A stretch of 64,000 nucleotides of DNA from Verrucolacustris abundans (lineage in GTDB: Bacteria > Verrucomicrobiota > Verrucomicrobiia > Methylacidiphilales > Verrucolacustridaceae): positions 1,426,001 to 1,490,000 of the forward strand of contig OZ239145.1 of NCBI GenBank assembly GCA_965194535.1, given 5' to 3'. The notes beneath the pieces are model-generated. The model saw nothing but the letters and a program-made list of their open reading frames with translations, was not told where the DNA came from and ran no database searches. This document shows positions 25,846 to 33,578 of the stretch, piece by piece. The position numbers and the translations under genes are program-made. Position 1 is the first letter of the stretch. Every line of letters begins with the position of its first letter.

Positions 25846-25925
25846 ATAAATATATAATATATAGAGTTTTACAGACTATATTCATTGCCACATATTTGCC
25901 ATATTTCAAGGGGCATAATTAAATA
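25846..25925. promoter_or_regulatory. AT-rich island between small membrane protein and tRNA-Leu
   Basis: The stretch TATAAATATATAATATATAG and the following ATATTT-rich segment stand out from the GC-richer surroundings. It separates divergently read genes and probably contains promoters for both. It shares the ATATAATATA core with the gap at 15830-15880. No exact -35 element can be assigned. Confidence 0.35.
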
Positions 25926-25972
25926 TTTCTTCCTCTCGTTTTCCCCTGCTTCTTTAGTAAGATCTTGAAAAT

Positions 25973-26054
25973 GGGCCTGTGGCGAAACTGGCAGACGCGA
26001 CAGACTTAGGATCTGTTGGGGTAACCCATGGAGGTTCAAGTCCTCTCAGGCCCA
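25973..26054 (+). tRNA. tRNA-Leu (anticodon UAG)
   Basis: Acceptor arms GGGCCTG (25973-25979) and CAGGCCC (26047-26053) pair perfectly. The anticodon stem ACAGA/TCTGT holds the loop CTTAGGA with anticodon TAG at 26007-26009. A long variable arm (TGGGGTAACCCA) marks a class II tRNA. The T-arm is GGAGGTTCAAGTCCTCT. CCA is not encoded. A possible -10 box TAAGAT lies at 25958-25963. Confidence 0.95.
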
Positions 26055-26138
26055 CTTTATTCCCTCTTGTTCTCAACTCATTTCCCTATGACATGCTGAC
26101 GTCTTGGGACTTCCAAGATTCTGCCCGATTCTTTCCCC

Positions 26139-27800
26139 ATGATCGTGGGTTTACCAAAATCAGTCCGATGGGGTGTATCTGCAGCACTTCTCATTCTCAC
26201 GACCGCCCTTCCCCTCCGCGCCATGGACGAAGAAACCGCGAAAACGATTGCTGATCTTAAAGCTCAAATGCAGTCCCTGATGGACGAGGTGAAGAAACTG
26301 AAGAGTCAGCAGTCCACCAATCCCTCTGTCGCTCGCCTTCGCTCTCCCACACCTGAGACAACCGATCCCAACAAACCTCCCCTCCCGCTTGCACCTCAGC
26401 CACTTGGCTATACTCCTTTTCTTACCCCAAAGGTCTCGAATCCAAACCGCAAACCAATGCTCTCATCCGAGGTGAGGGAGCAGGCTTCGATGGAGCAGGT
26501 GGTCGAGGGCACGACTGAATTCACCCCAAAATCGGAGCAGCAACAGCAAATGGATCTCCCCCAATTGGACGTATCAGAAAAAGGGCTAATATTCCGCTCC
26601 GCCGATAACCAGCACATGATTCGCCTTGGAGGTTTACTTCAGTTCGATGATCGAGAGTTCGTTGACCCAGGGTCCAGTGACATGTCCAAATTCCTCATTC
26701 GCCGAGCTCGACCCTACGTTGCTGGCTTCTTTTATGATGATTGGGAGTACCGATTCGCACCCGAGTTCGCTCTCTCCTCGCCCAACGCTCAAGCCTACCA
26801 AACGACCATTGCAGATGCCTTTATTAATTATGACACCATTGATGAAATCCAAGTTCAGGCAGGAAAGTTTACCGTCCCACTGGGCCTCGAAATGCTTACC
26901 CCCGCCGCCTTTATTCCTTTTTCCGAACGATCCCTTACCTCCAATCTGATTCCAAACCGAGATCTAGGTGTGATGGCCCACGGCCTACTCTTTTCAGAAA
27001 AACTTTCTTGGGCTGCTATGGTCGGTGCCGGGGCTAGAAACGATACCGTCCAAAGTGGGCTGGATTACGGCACTGGACCCGTGGGGTACTTTCGCCTCTT
27101 CTGCCAACCCTTTCGTGACGAATCGGAAGTTCCCGAGGAGCTGGAAGGCTTGCACTTTGGTGTCGGAGGCAATATTGGATGGCAATCAGAAAACAATGGC
27201 GTCTTAACCTCTAACCTTTTTCAAAACTACAGTACGGATGGCGGAAACACCTTTCTGACCTTCCCATCTGGGCTAACCGTTCAAGGTGAGGTCTGGAGAA
27301 TTAGCCCACAGCTTTACTATCGATATGGCCCGCTCTCCCTGATCAGCGAATTCACCGCCGAAAAGCAGGGGGTCAATACCGCTGGAATCGTTAATACGTC
27401 AGGTGGAGGTTTCAGTAACTACCAGACGACCGCTTGGAATATTGAACTTGATTGGGTCATCACGGGAGAACCCGCTTCCTTGGGGGGTGTCGTTCCCCAA
27501 CACCCTTTGGATTTTTCGACTGGAGAGATCGGCGCCTGGGAAATCAGCTTTCGATACGATGGTCTTGCAGCTGGTGCCAACATGTTCCGACCCGTAGATC
27601 AAGGCGGCTTGGGAATCTCTCAAACTACGAATGCAACAGGTGTCAATGGAGCCTCAATGGCTCTTAACTGGTATCCCAACCGAATTATCCGATTGGGTGT
27701 TACGGTGGAGTACAATGCCTTCACAGGCGGAGGCGCACCAGGGACTGTAGTGGAAAATAATGAACTGGGCTTTATCACCCGCCTCCAGCTTCTTTATTAA
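26139..27800 (+). CDS. OprO/OprP-family (Porin_O_P) outer-membrane porin
   Basis: The 553-residue protein starts with a signal peptide (to about residue 27, LPLRAMD). A coiled-coil stretch with heptad-like charge pattern follows (about 30-55, ETAKTIADLKAQMQSL), then a Pro-rich linker and a large barrel. The barrel opening FRSADNQHMIRLGGLLQFDDR, the RRARPYVAGFFYDDWEYRFAPEF strand pair and AFINYDTIDEIQVQAGKFTVPLGLE are typical of phosphate/pyrophosphate-selective porins. The end LGFITRLQLLY has the expected terminal aromatic. The N-terminal coiled coil suggests trimerisation or contact with peptidoglycan. Phosphate selectivity is not proven by sequence. Its stop overlaps the next, convergent gene by 4 bases. 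Confidence 0.85.
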   Translation: MIVGLPKSVRWGVSAALLILTTALPLRAMDEETAKTIADLKAQMQSLMDEVKKLKSQQSTNPSVARLRSPTPETTDPNKPPLPLAPQPLGYTPFLTPKVSNPNRKPMLSSEVREQASMEQVVEGTTEFTPKSEQQQQMDLPQLDVSEKGLIFRSADNQHMIRLGGLLQFDDREFVDPGSSDMSKFLIRRARPYVAGFFYDDWEYRFAPEFALSSPNAQAYQTTIADAFINYDTIDEIQVQAGKFTVPLGLEMLTPAAFIPFSERSLTSNLIPNRDLGVMAHGLLFSEKLSWAAMVGAGARNDTVQSGLDYGTGPVGYFRLFCQPFRDESEVPEELEGLHFGVGGNIGWQSENNGVLTSNLFQNYSTDGGNTFLTFPSGLTVQGEVWRISPQLYYRYGPLSLISEFTAEKQGVNTAGIVNTSGGGFSNYQTTAWNIELDWVITGEPASLGGVVPQHPLDFSTGEIGAWEISFRYDGLAAGANMFRPVDQGGLGISQTTNATGVNGASMALNWYPNRIIRLGVTVEYNAFTGGGAPGTVVENNELGFITRLQLLY

Positions 27801-29728
27801 CCCCTTCGTTCGACTGACGTCCGTTTCTCCTCCCGCTCATCACTCTCCCCACCGAAACGGTGATCCCGATACAACGTGATCGAAACATCTTTGTTTTTAC
27901 GGATACAATCTTTGATCGCCTCAGGATCCTTTTCACACCAAAGCATGGTCTTCCAACTCGTCAAATGTTTCGGCTTATGAAAATCACTTCCTGCAATTAA
28001 AGGAAGTCGCTTCAAACCCACCGGATTAAATAGATCATCCCTATTTCCTATCTCCCATGCATCGATCAAAGGACGAAACTCATCCTGCCTTTCCCATAGA
28101 TAAAGCGTGTCCTTGCCCCAAGCTGAACTCATATGGTGCGGGTGAGCCGCAATCGTCAGCCCGCCCTGCTCCCGAACCGCCAGGCAAATCTCTTTGAGAG
28201 ACAAAGCAGGATCAATCGGCTCACGAAGATCCACCCCCAAAAGATGTGCCGAACCCTTAGCCGTCAAACCATCATGATTGAACTCCAGCCCAGGGAACAA
28301 AATCATACGATACTTGGTCCAAGCGCGATTTTTCTCCTCCGCCAATGCACGAAAATAGTCGGGAAGATCATCCACAGTTAAAACTAACCCCGATAAGTTC
28401 GCTAACCGCCCCAACAACCTTCTCCGATCCACCAGATGATCCGTCACGGCCATGGCATCAAAACCTCGCCGGCCGTAAAAATCCACAATCTCCCTCAAAG
28501 TTAATCTACCATCTGAAAAAATCGTGTGCGTATGTAAATCGACCATCCGTAACCCCTTCTTTCCGTGATGCCCATGATGCATCAAACGGAGTTCCGGCAG
28601 GCGTTCCGTGTCCGTCGCTGCTTGAGCCATTTGCGAAATGCGACTCGCTAATCTCTCAGTCGCTCCCAGCGTTCGGACCGACTCTTGCCTTGCCCTCCGA
28701 CCCCACTCCCGCAATCCCACGCCTCCTCCCTCTAACGCTTGCCGAATTCTCGAAGCAATCTCACTTGGTGAATCCGCCAGCGCGCCACCCCCCAGCCTTG
28801 TGATCAAATGGCAAATCCCTTTTCGCTTTTCTGCACTCCTTCCTCCCTCTACTAAAACGGCAGGCCGTCCCGTGGCCAGAATTTCCCGCACGCTGATCGT
28901 GCCTGGTTTCGTAACCACCACATCATGCCCTCGGATCATTCCTGCTAGATTTTTCACCCATCCATGAATCTCCAACTTCCCGTCATTTTTAGAAAATGCT
29001 TTGCGCAATTCCCCTTTTAACTCCTCTTCTTTGCCGACCACGGCAGTCACCTCGACATTGGGCAGCTGCAGAATCTTCTCCACAGTGCGAATCGCTTTTC
29101 GCCGGCGTGAATTAATCAAATACAGGACGCGAAAAGGCTCTCCCTTTTTCGCGATTCCCTTTTTCCCCTCTTCCGCTGGCTCAAAGGTCGGCCGCACGGG
29201 CCATCCCCCTGCCACTACCTCCTTGGCTTTCGAATTGTTTTCTCTCAACTCTTTGGCCGAGCCCTCATCCGCAACCCATAAAAGATCCGCCGTCACCCCA
29301 TCCCACCCAGGTAACTCCTCCGCTTCCAAGACAACTCCCACCCGCTGAAAACCTGCTTCAGACCGATCTTGAACTCTCTCCTGCAAAGCGAGCGCAACGG
29401 CAGGATGAAAGAAAACAACCACCTCAGGCCGCGTCTCCTCCAAGGTTAACGCCACCAACCTGCGCAACTGAGGCCAACCTGAACTTCCCAACACATCTAT
29501 CCCCGCCCTCCGTATCCATCTCCCCAATGTCTCCCCTTTAGCCTTACCCTTCCCCAGCTTTCCCGAAATCCACCCCAACCACCCTTCGACCCCCCCCTGC
29601 CCTACCTCCCGAACCTCCACCCGTAACTCTGCCCCAGACTCCTCCTCCAAAACGTCCCGCAACGCCCGCGCCACATAGTGGTGCTCCTCTTGCCCACCCG
29701 TAAGGATTAGAACATCTTTCACGCTCAT
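27797..29728 (-). CDS. Fusion of GT28/MGDG-synthase-like glycosyltransferase and PHP phosphoesterase
   Basis: Residues 1-370 resemble GT28 enzymes (MurG, monogalactosyl- or processive diacylglycerol glycosyltransferases). They show an N-terminal LILTGGQEEHHYVARAL, a middle strand VLYLINSRRRKAIRTVEKIL, and the nucleotide-sugar region MIRGHDVVVTKPGTISVREILATGRPAVLVEG. Residues about 395-643 are a complete PHP domain: VDLHTHTIFSDG (His399, His401, Asp407), VTDHLVD, ILFPGLEFN, TIAAHPHH and LIAGSDFHKPKH, giving the metal-binding His/Asp set. I know of no characterised enzyme with this domain pair. A role in envelope glycolipid synthesis with hydrolysis of a phosphorylated intermediate is inference. 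Confidence 0.75.
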   Translation of the reverse strand: MSVKDVLILTGGQEEHHYVARALRDVLEEESGAELRVEVREVGQGGVEGWLGWISGKLGKGKAKGETLGRWIRRAGIDVLGSSGWPQLRRLVALTLEETRPEVVVFFHPAVALALQERVQDRSEAGFQRVGVVLEAEELPGWDGVTADLLWVADEGSAKELRENNSKAKEVVAGGWPVRPTFEPAEEGKKGIAKKGEPFRVLYLINSRRRKAIRTVEKILQLPNVEVTAVVGKEEELKGELRKAFSKNDGKLEIHGWVKNLAGMIRGHDVVVTKPGTISVREILATGRPAVLVEGGRSAEKRKGICHLITRLGGGALADSPSEIASRIRQALEGGGVGLREWGRRARQESVRTLGATERLASRISQMAQAATDTERLPELRLMHHGHHGKKGLRMVDLHTHTIFSDGRLTLREIVDFYGRRGFDAMAVTDHLVDRRRLLGRLANLSGLVLTVDDLPDYFRALAEEKNRAWTKYRMILFPGLEFNHDGLTAKGSAHLLGVDLREPIDPALSLKEICLAVREQGGLTIAAHPHHMSSAWGKDTLYLWERQDEFRPLIDAWEIGNRDDLFNPVGLKRLPLIAGSDFHKPKHLTSWKTMLWCEKDPEAIKDCIRKNKDVSITLYRDHRFGGESDEREEKRTSVERRG

Positions 29729-29767
29729 ATGTGAATAAGTTGGGGAAAAGGCAGAGCAAGTCCGCCA

Positions 29768-29792
29768 ATGTCACAATTTGATGTCAAAATTT
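29768..29792 (-). repeat. Tandem 12-base direct repeat upstream of the GT-PHP gene
   Basis: ATGTCACAATTT (29768-29779) and ATGTCAAAATTT (29781-29792) differ at one position and are separated by one G. They lie 40-64 bases upstream of the GT-PHP start, where an operator could sit. On the minus strand one copy includes TTGACA. There is no convincing -10 box. Confidence 0.35.
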
Positions 29793-29829
29793 ACCCGTCT
29801 TCATGCCCTCAATTTTCGCCTCACCAAGA

Positions 29830-30375
29830 CTACTTTACGTTGCTTTTGAAGTTCCTCTCCAGCCTCTGTCTTGCCTCATCCTCCAGCTTTTTTCGGAGTG
29901 GGGATAACTGCTCCCGAATCGCCTTTTCTGTTGCCATTTTCTCTGTCCAGTAGGCTCGTACAAAGGCCTGCTCATTCTCTGGGCCCACCTTTAACTGAAA
30001 CTCCTTAGCCACCTCCAGAGCCTCCTTTGTTGATTTTACCCAAAATTCATCGATCCGCTCGACTAACCGCACCCTCTGCTCTTGGGATAATTTTTGGTAC
30101 ATCGGCCACGCTTGAAGCTTCTCGTCCAACTGCTCCCGAGGAACCAAAGCCAAAGTTAAAATCTGAACAAACCGCCCTTCATCCTGAGGACCCGCCCAAA
30201 ACTGATCCTTCTGCCTCTGCACCATATCCCGCTTGGGTACAAAGGGAGCGTCTGGAACCCTCGGCGGTCTCGTCCTCCCAGACCCATCCAGCCCCTTTTT
30301 CGGCTCCTCCTGTGCCTCCAACATCCCACCCCACAAACCCAACCCCATCACGAAGTAGAGAAATGCCTTCCTCAT
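29830..30375 (-). CDS. Small exported helical protein in the ECF sigma operon
   Basis: The 181-residue protein has a signal peptide (about 1-21, MRKAFLYFVMGLGLWGGMLEA) and a highly charged helical body (QLDEKLQAWPMYQKLSQEQRV, EQLSPLRKKLEDEARQRLERN). The 'LSQEQRVRLVERIDEF' pattern recalls CpxP/Spy/DUF3106-like periplasmic proteins, but the match is weak. ATG 30375 overlaps the stop of the preceding gene (ATGA), which settles the start; a longer frame to 30540 would be an artefact. Its place after a sigma factor and a membrane protein suggests a sensor or effector of that system. Confidence 0.6.
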   Translation of the reverse strand: MRKAFLYFVMGLGLWGGMLEAQEEPKKGLDGSGRTRPPRVPDAPFVPKRDMVQRQKDQFWAGPQDEGRFVQILTLALVPREQLDEKLQAWPMYQKLSQEQRVRLVERIDEFWVKSTKEALEVAKEFQLKVGPENEQAFVRAYWTEKMATEKAIREQLSPLRKKLEDEARQRLERNFKSNVK

Positions 30376-30692
30376 AGTCCTGCCCACCACCGATTCTCCC
30401 GCTCCTCCTCCACCATCGCATCCAACGCCGCAAACAATTCCGCATCCCCAACCGCTGGCTCCCTCTCCCACCGCAACCACCCCACAGCCAAAACCGCTGC
30501 CCCAAACCCAATCAAAACCCACCTTGGAAGCCCAAACCAAACCCCATCCCTACTCTCATCACGACGGATACGTGCCAACGTGCGCGCCGCAAACCACGGT
30601 GGCGCCTTCGGTACAGGAGCCGAGTCCCACAGCTTTCCCAGCTCTGGACCCAACCCCTCCACACCCTCATCTCCTCGGCTCTCTCTCTTCAT
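30372..30692 (-). CDS. Putative membrane anti-sigma factor
   Basis: The 106-residue protein has a polar N-terminus and one membrane helix (about 55-72, WVLIGFGAAVLAVGWL) with a short acidic tail. It lies 22 bases after the ECF sigma gene and overlaps the next gene by ATGA. That position is typical of anti-sigma factors, but there is no zinc-binding HxxxCxxC motif, so the call rests on context. It would be a one-pass inner-membrane protein holding the sigma factor. Confidence 0.5.
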   Translation of the reverse strand: MKRESRGDEGVEGLGPELGKLWDSAPVPKAPPWFAARTLARIRRDESRDGVWFGLPRWVLIGFGAAVLAVGWLRWEREPAVGDAELFAALDAMVEEERENRWWAGL

Positions 30693-30714
30693 ATAGGATT
30701 AAACTGACTTTCTT

Positions 30715-31314
30715 CTAACTAGGTTCGGTAAAAAATTCAGATAGTTTTATTTTTAAGTTTTCTCGAGCCCTGAACATCAATGACTTAGCTCCGAGCTCGC
30801 TGATTCCAAGTATTTCACCAATCTCGGCAAATTCCAACTCCTCGTGTTGCCTTAAATGGACTACCAGTCTCTGCTTCATAGGAAGGTGCGCGCAGGCCAA
30901 TTGTACTGCATGCACCAGTTCCTTTCCCGACAAATCTTCTCTCGGACTCCTCTCCGTCACGGGCCCCCTCTTCTCTCTTAACTCCTCCGTCTCCTCATCC
31001 AAAACCACATCTGAAACCTCCCTTCGACTCCCCCGCGAGGTGCAAAACGTAAACACTAGATTTCTAGTCACCGTCATCACCCAAGTTGAAATTTTCGCCT
31101 CGGCCCGATGCCTAGGTGCGGCTTTCCATATCCGCAAAAAAACTTGCTGGGCCAGATCCTCCACATCCGGTCCTGTATTTCCGATCATCTTCGCCACCGT
31201 CCCGTACACCCGGTCCTGATACCGCAAAATAAAATCTCTTAAAGCTTCCTCATCCCCCTGACCCATTCGAAGAATCAGGGCCTGATCAATTTCATTCTCC
31301 TGATTCCCAGCCAT
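30715..31314 (-). CDS. ECF-type RNA polymerase sigma factor
   Basis: The 199-residue protein has region 2 (FILRYQDRVYGTVAKMIG, DLAQQVFLRIWKAAPRHR, ISTWVMTVTRNLVFTF) and region 4 (HLPMKQRLVVHLRQHEELEFAEIGEILGISELGAKSLMFRARENLK) typical of ECF sigma factors. It has no region 1.1 or 3. A putative membrane anti-sigma gene and an exported protein gene follow, so it likely responds to an envelope cue. Only 3 bases separate it from thiS upstream, which places it in the thiazole operon transcript. Confidence 0.9.
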   Translation of the reverse strand: MAGNQENEIDQALILRMGQGDEEALRDFILRYQDRVYGTVAKMIGNTGPDVEDLAQQVFLRIWKAAPRHRAEAKISTWVMTVTRNLVFTFCTSRGSRREVSDVVLDEETEELREKRGPVTERSPREDLSGKELVHAVQLACAHLPMKQRLVVHLRQHEELEFAEIGEILGISELGAKSLMFRARENLKIKLSEFFTEPS

Positions 31315-31317
31315 CCC

Positions 31318-31530
31318 TCATCCCCCCGCGACCACTCGCACAATCTCCAACCGATCCCCATGCTCTACCTTCCTCTCCGCCCACTCATGCCTCAGAAGCG
31401 CCTCCCCGTTCCGCTCAACTAAAACAGAGGAGGGGGCAAGTTTCATATCTCGAATCATCTCCGACACAGTCTGACTGGACCTCACTTGACGTGCCTTCCC
31501 ATTTGCGAAAATTGTGACCATCTCAGCCAT
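31318..31530 (-). CDS. thiS: Sulfur carrier protein ThiS
   Basis: The 70-residue ubiquitin-like protein carries sulfur as a C-terminal thiocarboxylate for thiazole synthesis. The C-terminal Gly-Gly (VRVVAGG) is at the very end as required. The fold pattern VTIFANGKARQV...TVSEMIRDMKL...VLVERNGEALLR...DRLEIVRVV matches the family. I use the ATG at 31530, four bases after the thiH stop; a longer upstream extension in the same frame is inside thiH. No thiF is in the window. Confidence 0.92.
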   Translation of the reverse strand: MAEMVTIFANGKARQVRSSQTVSEMIRDMKLAPSSVLVERNGEALLRHEWAERKVEHGDRLEIVRVVAGG

Positions 31531-31534
31531 CTTT

Positions 31535-32656
31535 TTACCCCGCCAACGCACGATCCCAATCTTTCCAAACAGGATCCAGCCCACGTTTCCGCAACGTCTC
31601 GCACAACTCGTCCGGACTTCTCTCATCCGAAATCTCAAACTGCTCCGTCGCCTCCGCCCTCTCCCACTCACTTGCCTCCAGCGCCACCTCCCGACCCCGC
31701 ACAGTTCGATGTAACCTTGCCTTGCCCGCCCCCGTGTACCCCCCTGGCTCCGTTTCAGACCCCGCACTCATCATTGTTACCCCCAGCTCCATCAACCCAT
31801 CCCGCAACTTCGCCGGCTCTCTCGTGGACAAAACAATTCCCGCTTGCGGAAACGCCACCCGGAATGCACAGATCGCCCTTACAAAATCCCGATCCGACAT
31901 TGCGACCCGAGGCTGAAAGCCACCCGCTGACGGTCTCAACCGCGGCAACGCTAACGTCACTTGCGACCTCCATCCCGCTTTCATCAAATGGGAAACGTGC
32001 GCCGCCAGTGCCACCAACTCTCTCCTCCAATCGGCTAATCCCACTAGCACACCCAACCCAATCCTCCGAAACCCTGCCTCATACCCTCTCTCCGGTCCCC
32101 CTAACCTTTCATCAAAATTCCGTTTTGGCCCCGATATATGCATCTCCGCATACGCCGCCCGATCGTAACTTTCCTGATACAGAACCAACCCCTCCGCCCC
32201 AGCCGCAACAATCTCCCGATACTCTGCAACCTCCAGTGGCGCCACCTCGATTGCGACGGACGGAAAAAGCCCCACGGTTCGACGCACAGTCTCCGCCAAA
32301 TAGGAAACAGGCACCTCCCTAGGATGCTCCCCGCTCACCAAAAGCAGATTCCGAAATCCCACCCCCGCCAGATGCTTGGCCTCCACCTCCACCTCGTCCG
32401 GCGTTAAGGTTACTCTCCGGATCGGATTTTCCTTAGAAAATCCACAATACTTGCAGCTGTTTACACACTCATTCGACAAATACAACGGGGCAAACAAACG
32501 CATCGTCTTTCCGAAATTCTTGCGTGTTTCCTCCCTCGCACGCTCGGCCAACTCTTCCAGTCGGATGGACCCAAACATCCACTCCTCAAAACTCTCCACC
32601 GCCCTCGATCTCGCGAAAGGCAACCCCTCCAGCGGATCTCCAGGTGTTCCGCTCAT
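31535..32656 (-). CDS. thiH: 2-iminoacetate synthase
   Basis: This 373-residue radical SAM enzyme splits tyrosine to dehydroglycine for the thiazole ring of thiamine, the anaerobic-type route (instead of ThiO). The cluster motif CxxxCxxC is Cys64, Cys68, Cys71 (NECVNSCKYCGFS). LLVSGEHPREVPVSYLAE and YQESYDRAAYAEMH are typical of ThiH. It overlaps thiG by 4 bases (ATGA) and is followed by thiS. Confidence 0.94.
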   Translation of the reverse strand: MSGTPGDPLEGLPFARSRAVESFEEWMFGSIRLEELAERAREETRKNFGKTMRLFAPLYLSNECVNSCKYCGFSKENPIRRVTLTPDEVEVEAKHLAGVGFRNLLLVSGEHPREVPVSYLAETVRRTVGLFPSVAIEVAPLEVAEYREIVAAGAEGLVLYQESYDRAAYAEMHISGPKRNFDERLGGPERGYEAGFRRIGLGVLVGLADWRRELVALAAHVSHLMKAGWRSQVTLALPRLRPSAGGFQPRVAMSDRDFVRAICAFRVAFPQAGIVLSTREPAKLRDGLMELGVTMMSAGSETEPGGYTGAGKARLHRTVRGREVALEASEWERAEATEQFEISDERSPDELCETLRKRGLDPVWKDWDRALAG

Positions 32657-33453
32657 TCGTCCAGAAAACCTGTCAATGGGCTCGTGGCTGAAGCCGTCTG
32701 GGAGCTTGTTCCCAAACCCGCCTCAAATCCCCTGCGGCCCGCTTCCACTCCCTGTCGAAATGCCCGCGCCATCTCCGCAGGATCTTCCGCCACCGCAATC
32801 GCCGTGTTAACCAAAACTGCATCCGCCCCCATCTCCAACGCCTCCGCCGCATGCGAAGGAGCCCCCAAGCCAGCATCCACAATCACCGGCACACATGCCT
32901 GCTCGATAATGATTTCAATCATCGCCCGCGTTTCGACTCCGCGATTCGAACCAATCGGGGCTCCCAACGGCATCACCGTTGCCGCCCCCACCTCTTCAAG
33001 CCTCTTCGCTAATACTGGATCGGCTTGGATATAGGGAAGAATCGTAAACCCCTCCTTCACCAAAATCTCCGTCGCCTTCAACGTCTCAATCGGGTCGGGC
33101 AACAGATAACGCGGGTCGGGATGAATCTCCAATTTAATCCACTTCGGTAACCCTGCTGCCACCGCCAACCGAGCTAATCGTACCGCCTCCTCAGCATTCA
33201 TCGCCCCACTCGTATTCGCTAGAACCAGATACTTATCCTGATCTATCTCCTCCAACATGTCCGCTTGCGAATCCTTTCGCCCCGTCAAATCCACCCGCCG
33301 TAAAGCGACCGTAACAATCTCTGACCCACTCGCCTCTAAGGCCGACCTCATGGCCGTGGTAGAGGAGAACTTGCCCGTCCCCAACAGCAATCGGGATTGG
33401 AACTCCCGATCGGCAATCTTCCACTTTCCCACTGTATCCACTTGAGACGACAT
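32653..33453 (-). CDS. thiG: Thiazole synthase
   Basis: The 266-residue TIM-barrel enzyme forms the thiazole phosphate from DXP, dehydroglycine and ThiS thiocarboxylate. The opening WKIADREFQSRLLLGTGKF and the Schiff-base lysine Lys107 (WIKLEI) are present, with later VMPLGAPIGSNRGV and VIVDAGLGAPSHAAEALEMGADAVLVNTAI. It is the first gene of thiG-thiH-thiS. I looked for a TPP riboswitch in the 125-base gap upstream and did not see its conserved elements. Confidence 0.96.
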   Translation of the reverse strand: MSSQVDTVGKWKIADREFQSRLLLGTGKFSSTTAMRSALEASGSEIVTVALRRVDLTGRKDSQADMLEEIDQDKYLVLANTSGAMNAEEAVRLARLAVAAGLPKWIKLEIHPDPRYLLPDPIETLKATEILVKEGFTILPYIQADPVLAKRLEEVGAATVMPLGAPIGSNRGVETRAMIEIIIEQACVPVIVDAGLGAPSHAAEALEMGADAVLVNTAIAVAEDPAEMARAFRQGVEAGRRGFEAGLGTSSQTASATSPLTGFLDE

Positions 33454-33578
33454 CCCCGCACCTTACGCTAACCCTACGCACCATTCCAGCCTCCTCCCGC
33501 CCAACTCCAATCGGCACACACACCAAGCAAAATGATACGCTTGCCTTCTTACCCCAAACTTCGTCATATCTCTCCACG

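Noticed and set aside
30375..30540. N-terminal extension of the small exported protein
   Set aside because: It overlaps the putative anti-sigma gene and is Gly/Trp/Val shadow sequence; ATG 30375 starts a signal peptide and overlaps the previous stop.
31486..32322. 278-codon open frame antisense to thiH and thiS
   Set aside because: Pro/Thr/Ser-rich translation without a domain; it mirrors the codon bias of well-supported thiH and thiS.
33454..33578. TPP riboswitch upstream of thiG
   Set aside because: The conserved CUGAGA and GAACCUGAUC elements are not present on either strand of the gap.
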